A stretch of 64,000 nt of DNA from Vallitaleaceae bacterium 9-2 (lineage in GTDB: Bacteria; Bacillota; Clostridia; Lachnospirales; Vallitaleaceae), in assembly GCA_038396585.1 (NCBI GenBank), contig CP121691.1, positions 868,001 through 932,000 of the forward strand, written 5' to 3'. Position numbers and translations under genes: made by a program. The notes beneath the pieces were generated by a model. The model did not search any database, was not told the DNA's origin, and saw only the letters and a program-made list of their open reading frames with translations. The stretch's first letter is position 1. Each line of letters begins with the position of its first letter. Positions 54,676-63,766 of this stretch are shown here, piece after piece.

Positions 54676-55791
54676 ATGAAGCTCTGGTACAGTTTTTCAA
54701 AGGAACTGAAGTTATCTTCAAAAAGCTGGTATTTTTATGTTGAGCTAGTAATGGCCATCATTCTTTTGGTCATCCTTCTTTTTATCGTACCACAAGACTT
54801 TGACAGCAAGGGCAAGGAGTATTTTTACCTAGAGTTACCTCAAGTGGTTAAGGAGCGCTATGTGAAGAATCTACTTGAAGAAGATTTAGATGAACATGCA
54901 GAAGTGGTCGAGCTTGAAGCGGATAATGTACACTATGAAGCGATGCTTTTTGAAACAGAAAAATCTAAGATATATCTATTAGAGAGTAAAAAAGCATTAG
55001 AGGCGATTACCAATTCAGAACGTGTACCGACAGCATATGCCCACCTAAATACCGAGGGACAGATTGTCTACACTTACTTCTTGCAAGGTTATGAGACGCA
55101 AAAGCTTCAAAATCTGCTACGCGTGTATCATAATCGTTTGGCAGGACATGATGTCATTGAAGCCTATTCGGATACAATACCGGTTAAGCGTATCTATGAA
55201 GATTCAGCGCCCCTTAATGACAAGGAAAATATGATTCCGGTCTTTTTAACATTTAATGGAAGTCTTATGAGCTTGTTTATCATTGGCGCATATATATTTT
55301 TAGATAAAAGCGAAGGGATTATTAAAGCCTATTCGGTCACAGCATCTTCAGTATGGCACTATTTATTAAGTAAGATTGGAGTTATCATTCTAACGAGTGT
55401 TATAACAACACTCATTATTACCATTCCGATTATGGGAACACAACCTAATTACTTCATGATGTTAATCTTTTTAATCACCTCAGGCTTTTTTGCAGCTTCA
55501 TTAGGCTTGCTACTGACAAGCTTTTACCAAGATATTGTAGAAGCTTTTGGAGCGATGTATGTGGTTATTATAATTATGATTATGCCAAATATTTCATACT
55601 TTACCCCTAGCTGGGATCCGGACTGGATAAAGATTATACCAAGCTATGTAATGTTGCAAAGCTTCAAAGACATTATATCGGTTGGAGGCAATATGACCTA
55701 TGTAGCTGTAGCGTCTATGGCTTTTCTAATGGTTGGATTGGGATTGTTTGTCCTAGCCAATTATCGCTTTAAAAAAACCCTGTCCTTGTAA
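54676..55791 (+). CDS. ABC-2 type transporter permease
   Basis: The product is 371 residues. One N-terminal helix (about 20-40), an extracellular domain (about 45-185) and five or six C-terminal helices match ABC-2 export permeases. It begins directly after the ATPase gene stop and probably pairs with the next permease. Confidence 0.87.
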   Translation: MKLWYSFSKELKLSSKSWYFYVELVMAIILLVILLFIVPQDFDSKGKEYFYLELPQVVKERYVKNLLEEDLDEHAEVVELEADNVHYEAMLFETEKSKIYLLESKKALEAITNSERVPTAYAHLNTEGQIVYTYFLQGYETQKLQNLLRVYHNRLAGHDVIEAYSDTIPVKRIYEDSAPLNDKENMIPVFLTFNGSLMSLFIIGAYIFLDKSEGIIKAYSVTASSVWHYLLSKIGVIILTSVITTLIITIPIMGTQPNYFMMLIFLITSGFFAASLGLLLTSFYQDIVEAFGAMYVVIIIMIMPNISYFTPSWDPDWIKIIPSYVMLQSFKDIISVGGNMTYVAVASMAFLMVGLGLFVLANYRFKKTLSL

Positions 55792-55805
55792 AGGAGTGTT
55801 ACGAG

Positions 55806-56810
55806 ATGATAAGAAAAATCTTTGTTATATTTTGGCGGGATGTTAAAACCAGCGTACGTAATTTTATCACCTTGTACATTCTCGTCGTTCCAATTATATT
55901 TGGTATTATTATTAATGTGTTTTCTCCCGGCATTAACGATACAACGGTTGAGATTGCGTTACTTGAAGGGGAAAATATAGAACAGAGTACGTATTTGAAA
56001 CAATTTGCAAAAGTCGAGCATCTAGAAAGCCTTGAAGCTATTGAAGAAAGGGTCAGAAAAAGAGATAATATTGTTGCTATATTGCCGGGAGATTCGGGTG
56101 TGTATTATATTTTAGCACAAGGAAATGAACCGGAGTATGTTATTGATTATGTGAAAAACCTAGCGGCGTTTGAACATTTTGACATTCGTGTGGAAGATAC
56201 CATGGCAGATATTAGAGACTATGGTCGAGATATTCCGCCACTAAAAAAACTTATGGTCAATACAGCGATGATTTTTACATCCATTCTAGGAGGCATGATT
56301 ATTGCATTAAACATTGTGGAAGAAAAAGCGGATAATACCATTAGTGCCATGCATCTATCGCCAGTCTCAAGGGTAGGATATATTGCAGGTAAAAGTATGA
56401 TTGGCGTTGTAGTGCCACTTGTCGGTAGTATTTTACTTTTAGTGATTACAGGTTTTCGTGAGATTAATTTTTTTCATGTGCTGGTCATGATTTTGGTGTC
56501 GTGCATTATCAGTATATTGGTGGGCTTTATTGAAGGGATTAACAATGATGATGTCATGAATGCAGCAGGCAACATGAAATTACTCTTTTTACCACTCTTT
56601 GGATCAATTGCTGGCGAAGAACTGTTGGCAGATAAATGGCAAGTGCTATTTTACTGGATTCCATTTTATTGGACATACAAAGGCAATGACCTTGTTTTAT
56701 CTGGAAGAGGGACTTGGATGGATATTTTAACCTATGCAGGTATTGTTGCGGGCATAAGTGGTGTTGTATTTTTGGTGTTGGCACCAAGAATACGCAAAGG
56801 GTTGGAATAG
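55806..56810 (+). CDS. ABC-2 type transporter permease
   Basis: The product is 334 residues with the same layout: a first helix, an extracellular domain, and a C-terminal block with IVEEKADNTISAMHLSPVSR, the conserved cytoplasmic segment of ABC-2 permeases (E-K-x3-T-x3-h-x-S-P-h). AAGGAG precedes the ATG. The efflux substrate is unknown. Confidence 0.88.
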   Translation: MIRKIFVIFWRDVKTSVRNFITLYILVVPIIFGIIINVFSPGINDTTVEIALLEGENIEQSTYLKQFAKVEHLESLEAIEERVRKRDNIVAILPGDSGVYYILAQGNEPEYVIDYVKNLAAFEHFDIRVEDTMADIRDYGRDIPPLKKLMVNTAMIFTSILGGMIIALNIVEEKADNTISAMHLSPVSRVGYIAGKSMIGVVVPLVGSILLLVITGFREINFFHVLVMILVSCIISILVGFIEGINNDDVMNAAGNMKLLFLPLFGSIAGEELLADKWQVLFYWIPFYWTYKGNDLVLSGRGTWMDILTYAGIVAGISGVVFLVLAPRIRKGLE

Positions 56811-56840
56811 ATTAAATCAAATCAAAGAGGAGGTTTTCTT

Positions 56841-57038
56841 ATGAAAATATGGGCAGTCTTATCATTAGTGTATGCAGCGGTTGTTCTTGTATTAGCCATT
56901 ACAAAACCTGCGGCTATTTGGAAAATGAAAAAAATTCAACTGTTTGAAAAAGTATTGGGCGTAAAAGGCACAGAGGTGTTTTTCTATGTATGGGCGTTGG
57001 CCTTTATGGTTTTAGGCGTATGGTTATTAACACGATAG
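56841..57038 (+). CDS. Small two-helix membrane protein
   Basis: The product is 65 residues with two membrane helices (about 4-24 and 45-64) and a basic loop. AGAGGAGG lies 8 bases before the ATG. It is 30 bases after the last permease, so it is probably part of the efflux operon. No family is recognised. Confidence 0.72.
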   Translation: MKIWAVLSLVYAAVVLVLAITKPAAIWKMKKIQLFEKVLGVKGTEVFFYVWALAFMVLGVWLLTR

Positions 57039-57065
57039 TTGATGAATCCTAAAACTGTATCTTGC

Positions 57066-57093
57066 ATTATTTTACATATAATAGTAAAATAAT
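57066..57093. promoter_or_regulatory. AT-rich palindrome before the GGDEF gene
   Basis: ATTATTTTAC and GTAAAATAAT are exact complements separated by 8 bases that contain TATAAT (57077-57082). It may be an operator over the promoter of the cyclase gene. Confidence 0.5.
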
Positions 57094-57156
57094 ACTGATT
57101 ATGAAGGTGTCGACATTGTATGATCAGTGCAACAAGAAGGTAAGGTTGAAGTCAGT

Positions 57157-58581
57157 ATGAGAAAAAACAAACTAAATACAACAAATATTACCGTTGCCAT
57201 TACATCAATAGTGGTAGTCTTTTTGTTTCAACATATGGTATCTTTACATTCCGCGGACAAGGATGATAGAGGTACCTTGATTTTTATGGGAAATAATCAG
57301 ATTGCACCGATTTTGTATGAAGAAAATGGAGAAGCAAAAGGGATTGCGGCTGACATTGCCAAAGCGCTGGGAGAGCGCATTGGATATTCGGTTGAAATCA
57401 AAGCGGTAAATTGGGACGAAGCACAAGACAAAGTGTTGTTGGGACAGGCAGATGCATTGCTGCACATTAATCCAAGTCGAGAGCGCGATGCAATATATGA
57501 CTTTTCCCAAGCGTTGCTCTGCTCAGAATTCTCGATTTTTAAGCAGCATGATAACCGAAGTATTTATTCGGCAAGGGATTTGAAAGGAAAAGTAGTCGGC
57601 GTTGAATCGGGTGGATACCCTTTTCATATGCTTAAAAATATGGAGCAAGTACAACTTGTTATAATTGACGATTGGGAGAAGGGGTTTGGCAAGCTAGGCT
57701 CTCAAGAAGTCGATGCAATTGTTGCAGATCGATGGATTGGAGAATATCATCTGGCAAGGAGCAGGGTTGAGGGGATTGAAATTTTAGAAAAACCCATAGA
57801 AAGTCTCTATTCGCACATTGCAGTCAAAAAGGGCAATCAGCAGATTCTTGATTTGATTAACTCGGGGTTAGAGGCATTATATGATGATGGAACCATGGCA
57901 GATATACTCAACGAATGGCAAGGGAAAAAAGTCGTTTATTTTACAGAAGAAAGCCTTCGAAGAAGAATATGGTTGATAAGTAGTGGTGTACTCGTGAGTG
58001 TAGTGTTACTATCTGTAATCAGTCTTCGAAAGTTTAAACAGCTTAGTCGAATGAATGAAGAACTTGAGCAGATGACAATGCTTGATCCGCTGACTGGGTT
58101 ATATAATCGCAGATATTTTGATGTTGTACTTGAGAAGGTATGGTATGAGAATAAACAAAAGATGCATCAAGTATCCGTTATTATGATTGATATCGATAAG
58201 TTTAAACATTATAACGATACCTATGGACACTTAGCAGGTGATGGCTGTCTAAAGCAAGTAGCTAAAGTCATAAAACATGCACTAAATAGACCGGAAGATG
58301 TTATTGCACGCTTTGGTGGTGAAGAATTTGTGATTCTACTGTCAAATTCAAGCGCAGACCAAGCGATGGTTATTGCAGAAAAAATACGTGATAAGATTGA
58401 AAAGCTATGTATAAAGCATGAAGATGCAGTGACGAAAGTTACCATAAGTTTAGGTATTGCATCAAGTGTGCCAGAAAAAAAACAAACGCCTGAACGACTA
58501 ATAAAAATAGCCGACCAAGCGTTATATCAGGCAAAAAGTGAAGGCCGCAATCGAGTTGTTGTGGCATCAGAAGTAAGATAG
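57157..58581 (+). CDS. Diguanylate cyclase with periplasmic-binding (SBP3) sensor
   Basis: The product is about 474 residues. A signal-anchor helix is followed by an extracellular type 3 solute-binding domain (about 40-260: GTLIFMGNNQIAPILYEENGEAKGIAADIAKALG), a second helix (about 275-295) and a GGDEF domain. The active site is GGEEF at 387-391, with an RPED inhibitory site exactly five residues before it, so it should make c-di-GMP and be product-inhibited. SBP3 domains usually bind amino acids. The ATG at 57157 is a choice between weak sites; a GTG at 57127 is in frame. Its 3' end overlaps the convergent PilZ gene by 55 bases. Confidence 0.9.
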   Translation: MRKNKLNTTNITVAITSIVVVFLFQHMVSLHSADKDDRGTLIFMGNNQIAPILYEENGEAKGIAADIAKALGERIGYSVEIKAVNWDEAQDKVLLGQADALLHINPSRERDAIYDFSQALLCSEFSIFKQHDNRSIYSARDLKGKVVGVESGGYPFHMLKNMEQVQLVIIDDWEKGFGKLGSQEVDAIVADRWIGEYHLARSRVEGIEILEKPIESLYSHIAVKKGNQQILDLINSGLEALYDDGTMADILNEWQGKKVVYFTEESLRRRIWLISSGVLVSVVLLSVISLRKFKQLSRMNEELEQMTMLDPLTGLYNRRYFDVVLEKVWYENKQKMHQVSVIMIDIDKFKHYNDTYGHLAGDGCLKQVAKVIKHALNRPEDVIARFGGEEFVILLSNSSADQAMVIAEKIRDKIEKLCIKHEDAVTKVTISLGIASSVPEKKQTPERLIKIADQALYQAKSEGRNRVVVASEVR

Positions 58582-58934
58582 CTTTTTTGACGAAGATAAC
58601 TTTTGATGAATCGGTCAAGAAACAAAAGTGTATCTTTGGTTATGTTAATAAATTTTAGACCGACTTCATATTCGCCGTTGGAATAACGGCACCAGACGAC
58701 TTGCACACAAACCTCCCGCTTTTCAACGGTATTGGCAAGGTTAAAACTAAGAACATCGTCTTTATCAAGCTTTTTCGTACTAATAATACCTAGTCCGCTG
58801 TAAGAGATGTTTTTGATGGTTATCCTAATAGGAACAAGATCTGGTTTTTTACCTTTGTCGTATGGAATGTGATTATAACACAAAATATGATTTTTGTAGT
58901 CGATGCGTCGTCGAACTCTTTTTTCATTATCCAA
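58527..58934 (-). CDS. PilZ-domain c-di-GMP-binding protein
   Basis: The product is 135 residues with one PilZ domain. The c-di-GMP motifs are R6-V-R-R-R10 (R-x3-R) and N42-I-S44-Y-S-G47 (D/N-x-S-x2-G). The start is TTG at 58934 with AAGGTG upstream. It is convergent with and overlaps the cyclase gene, so enzyme and effector may work together. Its output partner is unknown. Confidence 0.88.
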   Translation of the reverse strand: MDNEKRVRRRIDYKNHILCYNHIPYDKGKKPDLVPIRITIKNISYSGLGIISTKKLDKDDVLSFNLANTVEKREVCVQVVWCRYSNGEYEVGLKFINITKDTLLFLDRFIKSYLRQKSYLTSDATTTRLRPSLFA

Positions 58935-59054
58935 AGTATCACCTTATAAACCTGTATGCAAGTTGTATATGTCATTTGTCAGTAAATGTATATTGTTTTT
59001 TAAAATTATACTATTGATTCTTGACTTTTGCAATTGAAAAACTATAGAATAACC

Positions 59055-59948
59055 CTATCTAAGGGGGGACTGTCCCATTTTAAAGTATGTATGACGCTTG
59101 CCCCGAATTGTTATGGAGAGCGTCATAATATTTTCAGGGTCAGGCATTCGCCCATAGCCGCCATCACCAATATGGTGAATATCTACGCCAACGCGTTTGT
59201 TGCTTAAGCCAAACTGTTTAATGGTAAAGCTATCGGCGCTTTCTTGACTTGTCCCGATGGCGCTGATGACAAGGCCGCCGAGTGCATGGACTTGTTGAGT
59301 AATCATTCTGGCTTCATCTTCATATACTCCAGGGACTGTTCCAACAGTAGGAATCAATACGCCATCGGCTCCGGATTTGATGAAGTCAAGGATTTGTGAG
59401 GCATCTAGAACTTTTTCACTCAAACCTCCGGCATGCATTTTCCCAGCGAAAACCAAGCCTGTGTAGTGTTTTTTGGCATCAGCGATTGCAGCGTTTATAG
59501 ATAAATTTGAGACGCCGGTGGCTGGATTGCCGGTTAAACATATAAAGTCAACACCTAGATTTTTTGCTTCAATAAAAGTGTCTATTGACGCAAGGCGACC
59601 TGAGGCGATTTCTAATCGGTTTTCAATAAATTCAGCATCCGTATCGACGGGCTCCAAGTTAATCCCCACGGGACGCCCAGTGAGCTTTTTTATCTCAGCA
59701 ATAGGATTATCACATGTATACATACCCTTTATTTTTTTATCAAACACATCAAATTCATTTAATAAAATCAAGTCGGCACCAAAAGAAGCCATCATTTCAG
59801 CATTAGTGACACCTTCAATCAGTGGGGCGGCTGTCACAACCGTTTCGGCGAGAATGGTTCTTCCGGCGCTAGCCATAATTGAAAGTTTTAGTTCGTCAGG
59901 CAACATTTTTTGACAGTCACTGGCATAACAACTAATTAATCGTTTCAT
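59055..59948 (-). CDS. Conserved TIM-barrel-like protein of unknown function (DUF7916-like)
   Basis: The product is 297 residues. Alternating strands and helices suggest a TIM barrel: MASAGRTILAETVV, GADLILLNEFDVF, GRPVGINLEPVD, GVDFICLTGNPATG, YTGLVFAGKMHAGG, GADGVLIPTVGTVPG and GGLVISAIGTSQES. The glycine-rich ends of the last strands look like a phosphate site. I recall this family only as a domain of unknown function. AGGAGGG precedes the ATG, with a palindrome AATGAA-TAG-TTCATT (59973-59987) farther upstream. The last residues (MGQSPLR) are encoded by a GGGACTGTCCC palindrome. Confidence 0.75.
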   Translation of the reverse strand: MKRLISCYASDCQKMLPDELKLSIMASAGRTILAETVVTAAPLIEGVTNAEMMASFGADLILLNEFDVFDKKIKGMYTCDNPIAEIKKLTGRPVGINLEPVDTDAEFIENRLEIASGRLASIDTFIEAKNLGVDFICLTGNPATGVSNLSINAAIADAKKHYTGLVFAGKMHAGGLSEKVLDASQILDFIKSGADGVLIPTVGTVPGVYEDEARMITQQVHALGGLVISAIGTSQESADSFTIKQFGLSNKRVGVDIHHIGDGGYGRMPDPENIMTLSITIRGKRHTYFKMGQSPLR

Positions 59949-59972
59949 GTAAAATCCCTCCTATGATATAAT

Positions 59973-59987
59973 AATGAATAGTTCATT
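59973..59987. promoter_or_regulatory. Palindrome upstream of the TIM-barrel-like gene
   Basis: AATGAA-TAG-TTCATT is a perfect inverted repeat about 25 bases before the start codon on the minus strand; it is a possible operator. The remaining 230 bases up to the HTH-membrane gene show no gene. Confidence 0.45.
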
Positions 59988-60214
59988 AACCTAAGTATAT
60001 ATGAAAAAAAGAGTTCTGTGGGATATATTTTATGTCATTATTCAAAAAAGCATGTAGTTTTAGAAAATATTGAACAGATTGCCCTAAACACTTGATTTTA
60101 TCACAAATGCAACCACTGGTTGACAGATTTCAAAGTAGATTTGGTAGTGTGCAACTGGATTTTTAGGTAAGCTAAGTACATAAAAAATGAAAACATACAC
60201 GAGGAGGAAACAAT

Positions 60215-61210
60215 ATGATATTAGCTGATAAGATTGTTACATTAAGAAAGAAGTTTGGGTGGTCGCAAGAAGAGTTGGCTGAAAAAATGAATGTATCACG
60301 ACAGTCAATTTCAAAATGGGAGAGTGCAAGCAGTATACCTGACCTCAATAAAATTCTAATGCTTAGCGAAATATTTGGTGTATCTACAGACTACTTAGTC
60401 AAAGATGATATAGAAGAAGTTGAAGGCGTGTCGGAAGATACGGACCCAGAAATCAAAAAAATCACATTAGAAGAGGCAAGGGAGTATCTTGAGAATAAAC
60501 GCGATGCGGCAAAGTTAATCTCAAGAGGTGTTCTATTATGTATATATTCAATCGTTCCTTTACTTTTTTTAGAAGCACTTACGGAAAATCCGGGAATCAA
60601 CTTATCCTCAGACATTGCATCTGCACTAGGACTTATTCTGCTTTTTGCAATTGTAGCCATAGGTGTTGTACAGTTTTTAAGAACTAGTCAATATAGTGAT
60701 GACTTTGAAAAACTTCAAAACACCCCATTTGAGCTTGCTTATGGTGTTCGCAGTATCTATGTAGAAAAGTATAAAGAGTATAAACCAGAATATATCAGAA
60801 AAATTTCATTGAGTGTAACCTTATTTGTTATGAGTGTTGTTCCGTTATTAACAGTGAGTTTATTGATATCTTCTGACATGTTAGAAATTCTAATGGTTGT
60901 TCTGCTCGTTATTATTGTTGGTATTGGCACTTACATTATTATACCGGCTTCGATGGAGAATGATGCATTGAACTTTCTGATCGGTGAAGGAGAGTATGCA
61001 CCACACAAAAAAAGTGAGAATCAACGTGCGGAAAAAATTGGTGCCTTTTATTGGCCGTTAGTTACAGCTGTCTATATCGGCTGGAGCTTATGGACAATGG
61101 ATTGGGGAATTACTTGGATTATATGGCCGGTTGCAGGAATTGCTTTTGCAGCACTCATTGGATTATTTGGAATGTTTGAAGGAAATGAAAAAAAGAGAAA
61201 TCATAGATAA
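60215..61210 (+). CDS. HTH-membrane protein (Cro/CI domain plus membrane helices)
   Basis: The product is 331 residues. Residues 1-65 form a Cro/CI helix-turn-helix ([38 protein letters not shown]). After an acidic linker, about six membrane helices follow from residue 105. Such proteins tie DNA binding to the membrane; the signal is unknown. GAGGAGG lies 8 bases before the ATG. It is a single gene with a very strong terminator. Confidence 0.85.
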   Translation: MILADKIVTLRKKFGWSQEELAEKMNVSRQSISKWESASSIPDLNKILMLSEIFGVSTDYLVKDDIEEVEGVSEDTDPEIKKITLEEAREYLENKRDAAKLISRGVLLCIYSIVPLLFLEALTENPGINLSSDIASALGLILLFAIVAIGVVQFLRTSQYSDDFEKLQNTPFELAYGVRSIYVEKYKEYKPEYIRKISLSVTLFVMSVVPLLTVSLLISSDMLEILMVVLLVIIVGIGTYIIIPASMENDALNFLIGEGEYAPHKKSENQRAEKIGAFYWPLVTAVYIGWSLWTMDWGITWIIWPVAGIAFAALIGLFGMFEGNEKKRNHR

Positions 61211-61219
61211 AACAATAGC

Positions 61220-61271
61220 AAAACAATAGCAAAAGAAGCCTTTTTCATGAGGCTTCTTTTGCTATTGTTTT
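61220..61271 (+). terminator. Long perfect terminator after the HTH-membrane gene
   Basis: Two 22-base arms (61220-61241 and 61250-61271) are exact complements around an 8-base loop. The left arm's first 11 bases (AAAACAATAGC) are also repeated directly just upstream (61209-61219). Confidence 0.92.
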
Positions 61272-61418
61272 ATAAGAGTTGTTGGTTATGCACAAAAAAA
61301 ATGTTTTCATCAATAAAATATAATAAATAGTTGACAAAGAAAAACAAAGGTGCTAAGGTATAAACAAATACTTCTTACAAAGCTCGTAAAAAGTAAAAAT
61401 ATATAAGGAGCAATGCTG

Positions 61419-62336
61419 ATGTTAGATAAAATGAAGATTAAAAATCTTACCAAGATTATGGTCTGTATACTGTCAAAACAAGTGACAACTAAAGCAGACC
61501 TGGTTGAAAATACAGAGCTTAGTAACTCAACAGTCTCTTCGGCGGTCAATAGCTTAATCAAGTTAGACTTATTAGAAAAAGCAGGGTTTGAAGAATCCAT
61601 CGGTGGTCGCCGCTCGGCTATATATAAAATGAATAGTAGTTATGCACATTTTTTAGGCATAGGCTTATACAAGAATAACATTCATTTTGTTATCACAAAT
61701 TTTGCTGGTGAATTTGTGGAAAGCTTTGATATAGAGATTGAACCATCCGCTAGCGTAATCAAAATCTTAATTAATGCTATCGAAAAAGTCATGGGAACAT
61801 ATCCTAAAATTATAGGGATTGGTATCGGTCTTGATGCAGAGATTAATTATAAAGAGCAGATTATTATTAGCTGTGATGCATATAACTGGAAGCAAGTCCA
61901 TTTGAAAGAGATTTTAGAGAGAAAATTTTTAACGTTTATATATATTGATCATTTGGCTAATGGAGTAGCTTATCGAGAACGATTGTTTGGATATGCAAAA
62001 GAGACGGATAATTACCTTTGCTATCATGAATCGGCACAGACAAAGGCGGCACTTGTACTGAACAATAGTATATGCCGCGGTCAAGAAAACTATACCGGAA
62101 AAATTGATAGCATCCATGAATTTTTTGAGCATATAGATATTTTTATAAAATTTTTGGATGTATCAAAAATTATTATTCGATATTTTACAGAAGAGTTTAA
62201 AAATATGGCGAACCAACTTGCCAAAGAACATCAAAAAACAATTATTTGCATTGAACAAATGGATAATGATGTTGAAATTGGCATGGCTATATCTGCGCAG
62301 AGAGAATGGTTTAAGTCCGTATATTTTATGCTCTAA
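61419..62336 (+). CDS. ROK-like transcriptional repressor
   Basis: The product is about 305 residues. An N-terminal MarR-like helix-turn-helix (LSKQVTTKADLVENTELSNSTVSSAVNSLIKLDLLEKAG) and ESIGGRRSAIYKMNS (wing, GGRR/P motif of NagC/XylR) lead to a degenerate ROK fold (FLGIGLYKNNIHFVITNFAGE). The ATP-binding DxGxT-type residues and the zinc cysteines of ROK kinases are not seen, so it is a regulator only. The ATG at 61419 has AAGGAG 8 bases upstream. It probably controls the next two genes. Confidence 0.85.
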   Translation: MLDKMKIKNLTKIMVCILSKQVTTKADLVENTELSNSTVSSAVNSLIKLDLLEKAGFEESIGGRRSAIYKMNSSYAHFLGIGLYKNNIHFVITNFAGEFVESFDIEIEPSASVIKILINAIEKVMGTYPKIIGIGIGLDAEINYKEQIIISCDAYNWKQVHLKEILERKFLTFIYIDHLANGVAYRERLFGYAKETDNYLCYHESAQTKAALVLNNSICRGQENYTGKIDSIHEFFEHIDIFIKFLDVSKIIIRYFTEEFKNMANQLAKEHQKTIICIEQMDNDVEIGMAISAQREWFKSVYFML

Positions 62337-62372
62337 GCTAAAATATATATTATCTTTTGGAGGAGGTTTTAT

Positions 62373-63686
62373 ATGACAACTGTATTTATTATTTTAATTT
62401 TTATTGGGATGTGTGTACTGATGTACACGAAGAAGCTATCCGCATTATTTGCTCTACCTGTGATGGCATTTCTCATTGCATTAGTTTCCGGAATTCCGTT
62501 TATGGACACAATGGTTGAAGAGACAAGTCAAGCGGGAATCCTTACACTTATGTTTGTAGAAGGACCGACACGATTAGCATCTGCTATGATGATGTTGATA
62601 TTTGGAGCTATTTTGGCACAATATGTAAAAACTACAGGCATCGCAGAAGCATCGGTAAGAAAAGTATCCGAGCTTGCAGGCGATCGACCGCTTGTACTTG
62701 GAATGTCGTTCATGATTGTTCTTAGCTTACTATTTACGACACTTGGAGGATTAGGTTCAGTTATTATGGTCGGAAGTATTGCCTTACCTATTATGGCATC
62801 AGTTGGTATCAAACCGCTGACTTCTGGAAGTATTTTGTTAATTTCACTCAGTACAGGAGGGATTTTTAACTTAGCTAACTGGGGATTATATACGGATGCT
62901 ATGGGACTTAGTGTAGAACAGATTCGTAAGTTTGCATATCCTTTGGGAGCTGTGTTTTTAGTGTTTGGTCTATTATTTGTGGTAGTAGATGTCAAATTTG
63001 GTGGGAAGCTTTTTGGAGTCAATAAACGTGCGAAGCAAAAAATTGCATGGCCAGCACCAGAACCTATGGCTGTATCACAAAAAAAGGTCAATCTCTTGGC
63101 GATGTTAACACCTATTGTACCACTTATTATGGTTTTAGGATTAAAAGTGGATATTATTACAGGTTTTGTTGTAGGAATATTGTATTGTATGGCGACTACG
63201 ATTAATAAGGATTCCTTAAAGCAACTAACAAAGTCGATTATTGAAGGAATATCCAACTCAGCAGGAGCAATTTTCTTGATTATTGGTATAGGTATGCTTT
63301 TAAAAGTAGTTATGGATCCAAGAGTAACAGAGAATATAGGACCGCAATTAGCTCAGATATTACCAACGACCGGACTTACCTTTGTACTGTTTTTTGCAAT
63401 CTTAGCACCACTGGCATTATATCGTGGACCGCTGAATGTTTGGGGACTGGGATTAGGCATTGGAGCGATTATGATGGCAACAGGGCGAATGTCAGGATTA
63501 GCCATTATGGCGGCCTTAATGTCCGTTGGTCAAATCCAAGGAATCTGTGACCCGACCAATACACATAATGTATGGACGGCTGCATCTATAGGATGTGACG
63601 TAAATGATATTTTACGAAAAACATTACCTTTTGTTTGGATAGCATCCGTTATTGGTTTAGTAATTGCAGCAGTAATGTTCTATTAA
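62373..63686 (+). CDS. Multi-pass organic-acid transporter-like protein
   Basis: The product is 437 residues with about 11-12 membrane helices in two halves and a cytoplasmic loop near residue 215-235. The pattern resembles the ion-transporter superfamily (GntP/CitMHS type), with LGGLGSVIMVGSIALPI and GQIQGICDPTNTHNVWTAA as conserved-looking loops. Followed by a hydantoinase A gene, it may import a hydantoin, oxoproline or related acid. GGAGGAGG precedes the ATG. Confidence 0.75.
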   Translation: MTTVFIILIFIGMCVLMYTKKLSALFALPVMAFLIALVSGIPFMDTMVEETSQAGILTLMFVEGPTRLASAMMMLIFGAILAQYVKTTGIAEASVRKVSELAGDRPLVLGMSFMIVLSLLFTTLGGLGSVIMVGSIALPIMASVGIKPLTSGSILLISLSTGGIFNLANWGLYTDAMGLSVEQIRKFAYPLGAVFLVFGLLFVVVDVKFGGKLFGVNKRAKQKIAWPAPEPMAVSQKKVNLLAMLTPIVPLIMVLGLKVDIITGFVVGILYCMATTINKDSLKQLTKSIIEGISNSAGAIFLIIGIGMLLKVVMDPRVTENIGPQLAQILPTTGLTFVLFFAILAPLALYRGPLNVWGLGLGIGAIMMATGRMSGLAIMAALMSVGQIQGICDPTNTHNVWTAASIGCDVNDILRKTLPFVWIASVIGLVIAAVMFY

Positions 63687-63710
63687 ATACAAGGCTTATC
63701 CAAATGATGA

Positions 63711-63747
63711 AAAGAGATGCGGTACAATCTTTGTACTGTATCTCTTT
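63711..63747 (+). promoter_or_regulatory. Hairpin before hyuA
   Basis: Two 17-base arms (AAAGAGATGCGGTACAA and its near complement, with two G-T pairs) enclose TCT. It resembles a terminator or attenuator lying directly before the hyuA ribosome site (CAGGGGG). Confidence 0.65.
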
Positions 63748-63766
63748 AAAAACAGGGGGTTATCAA

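Noticed and set aside
60120-60150. TTGACA followed by TAGTGT as promoter of the HTH-membrane gene
   Set aside because: The spacing is 19 and the -10 is poor; the true promoter cannot be assigned.
61331-61364. TTGACA and TATAAA as promoter of the ROK-like gene
   Set aside because: The spacing is 22; only a weak TAAGGT fits 17, so no promoter was called.
63721-63735. GTACAA-TCT-TTGTAC as a fifth copy of the YhfZ-type operator
   Set aside because: The spacing between TACA and TGTA is 5, not 6, the outer half-site bases do not fit, and it is explained by the long hairpin.
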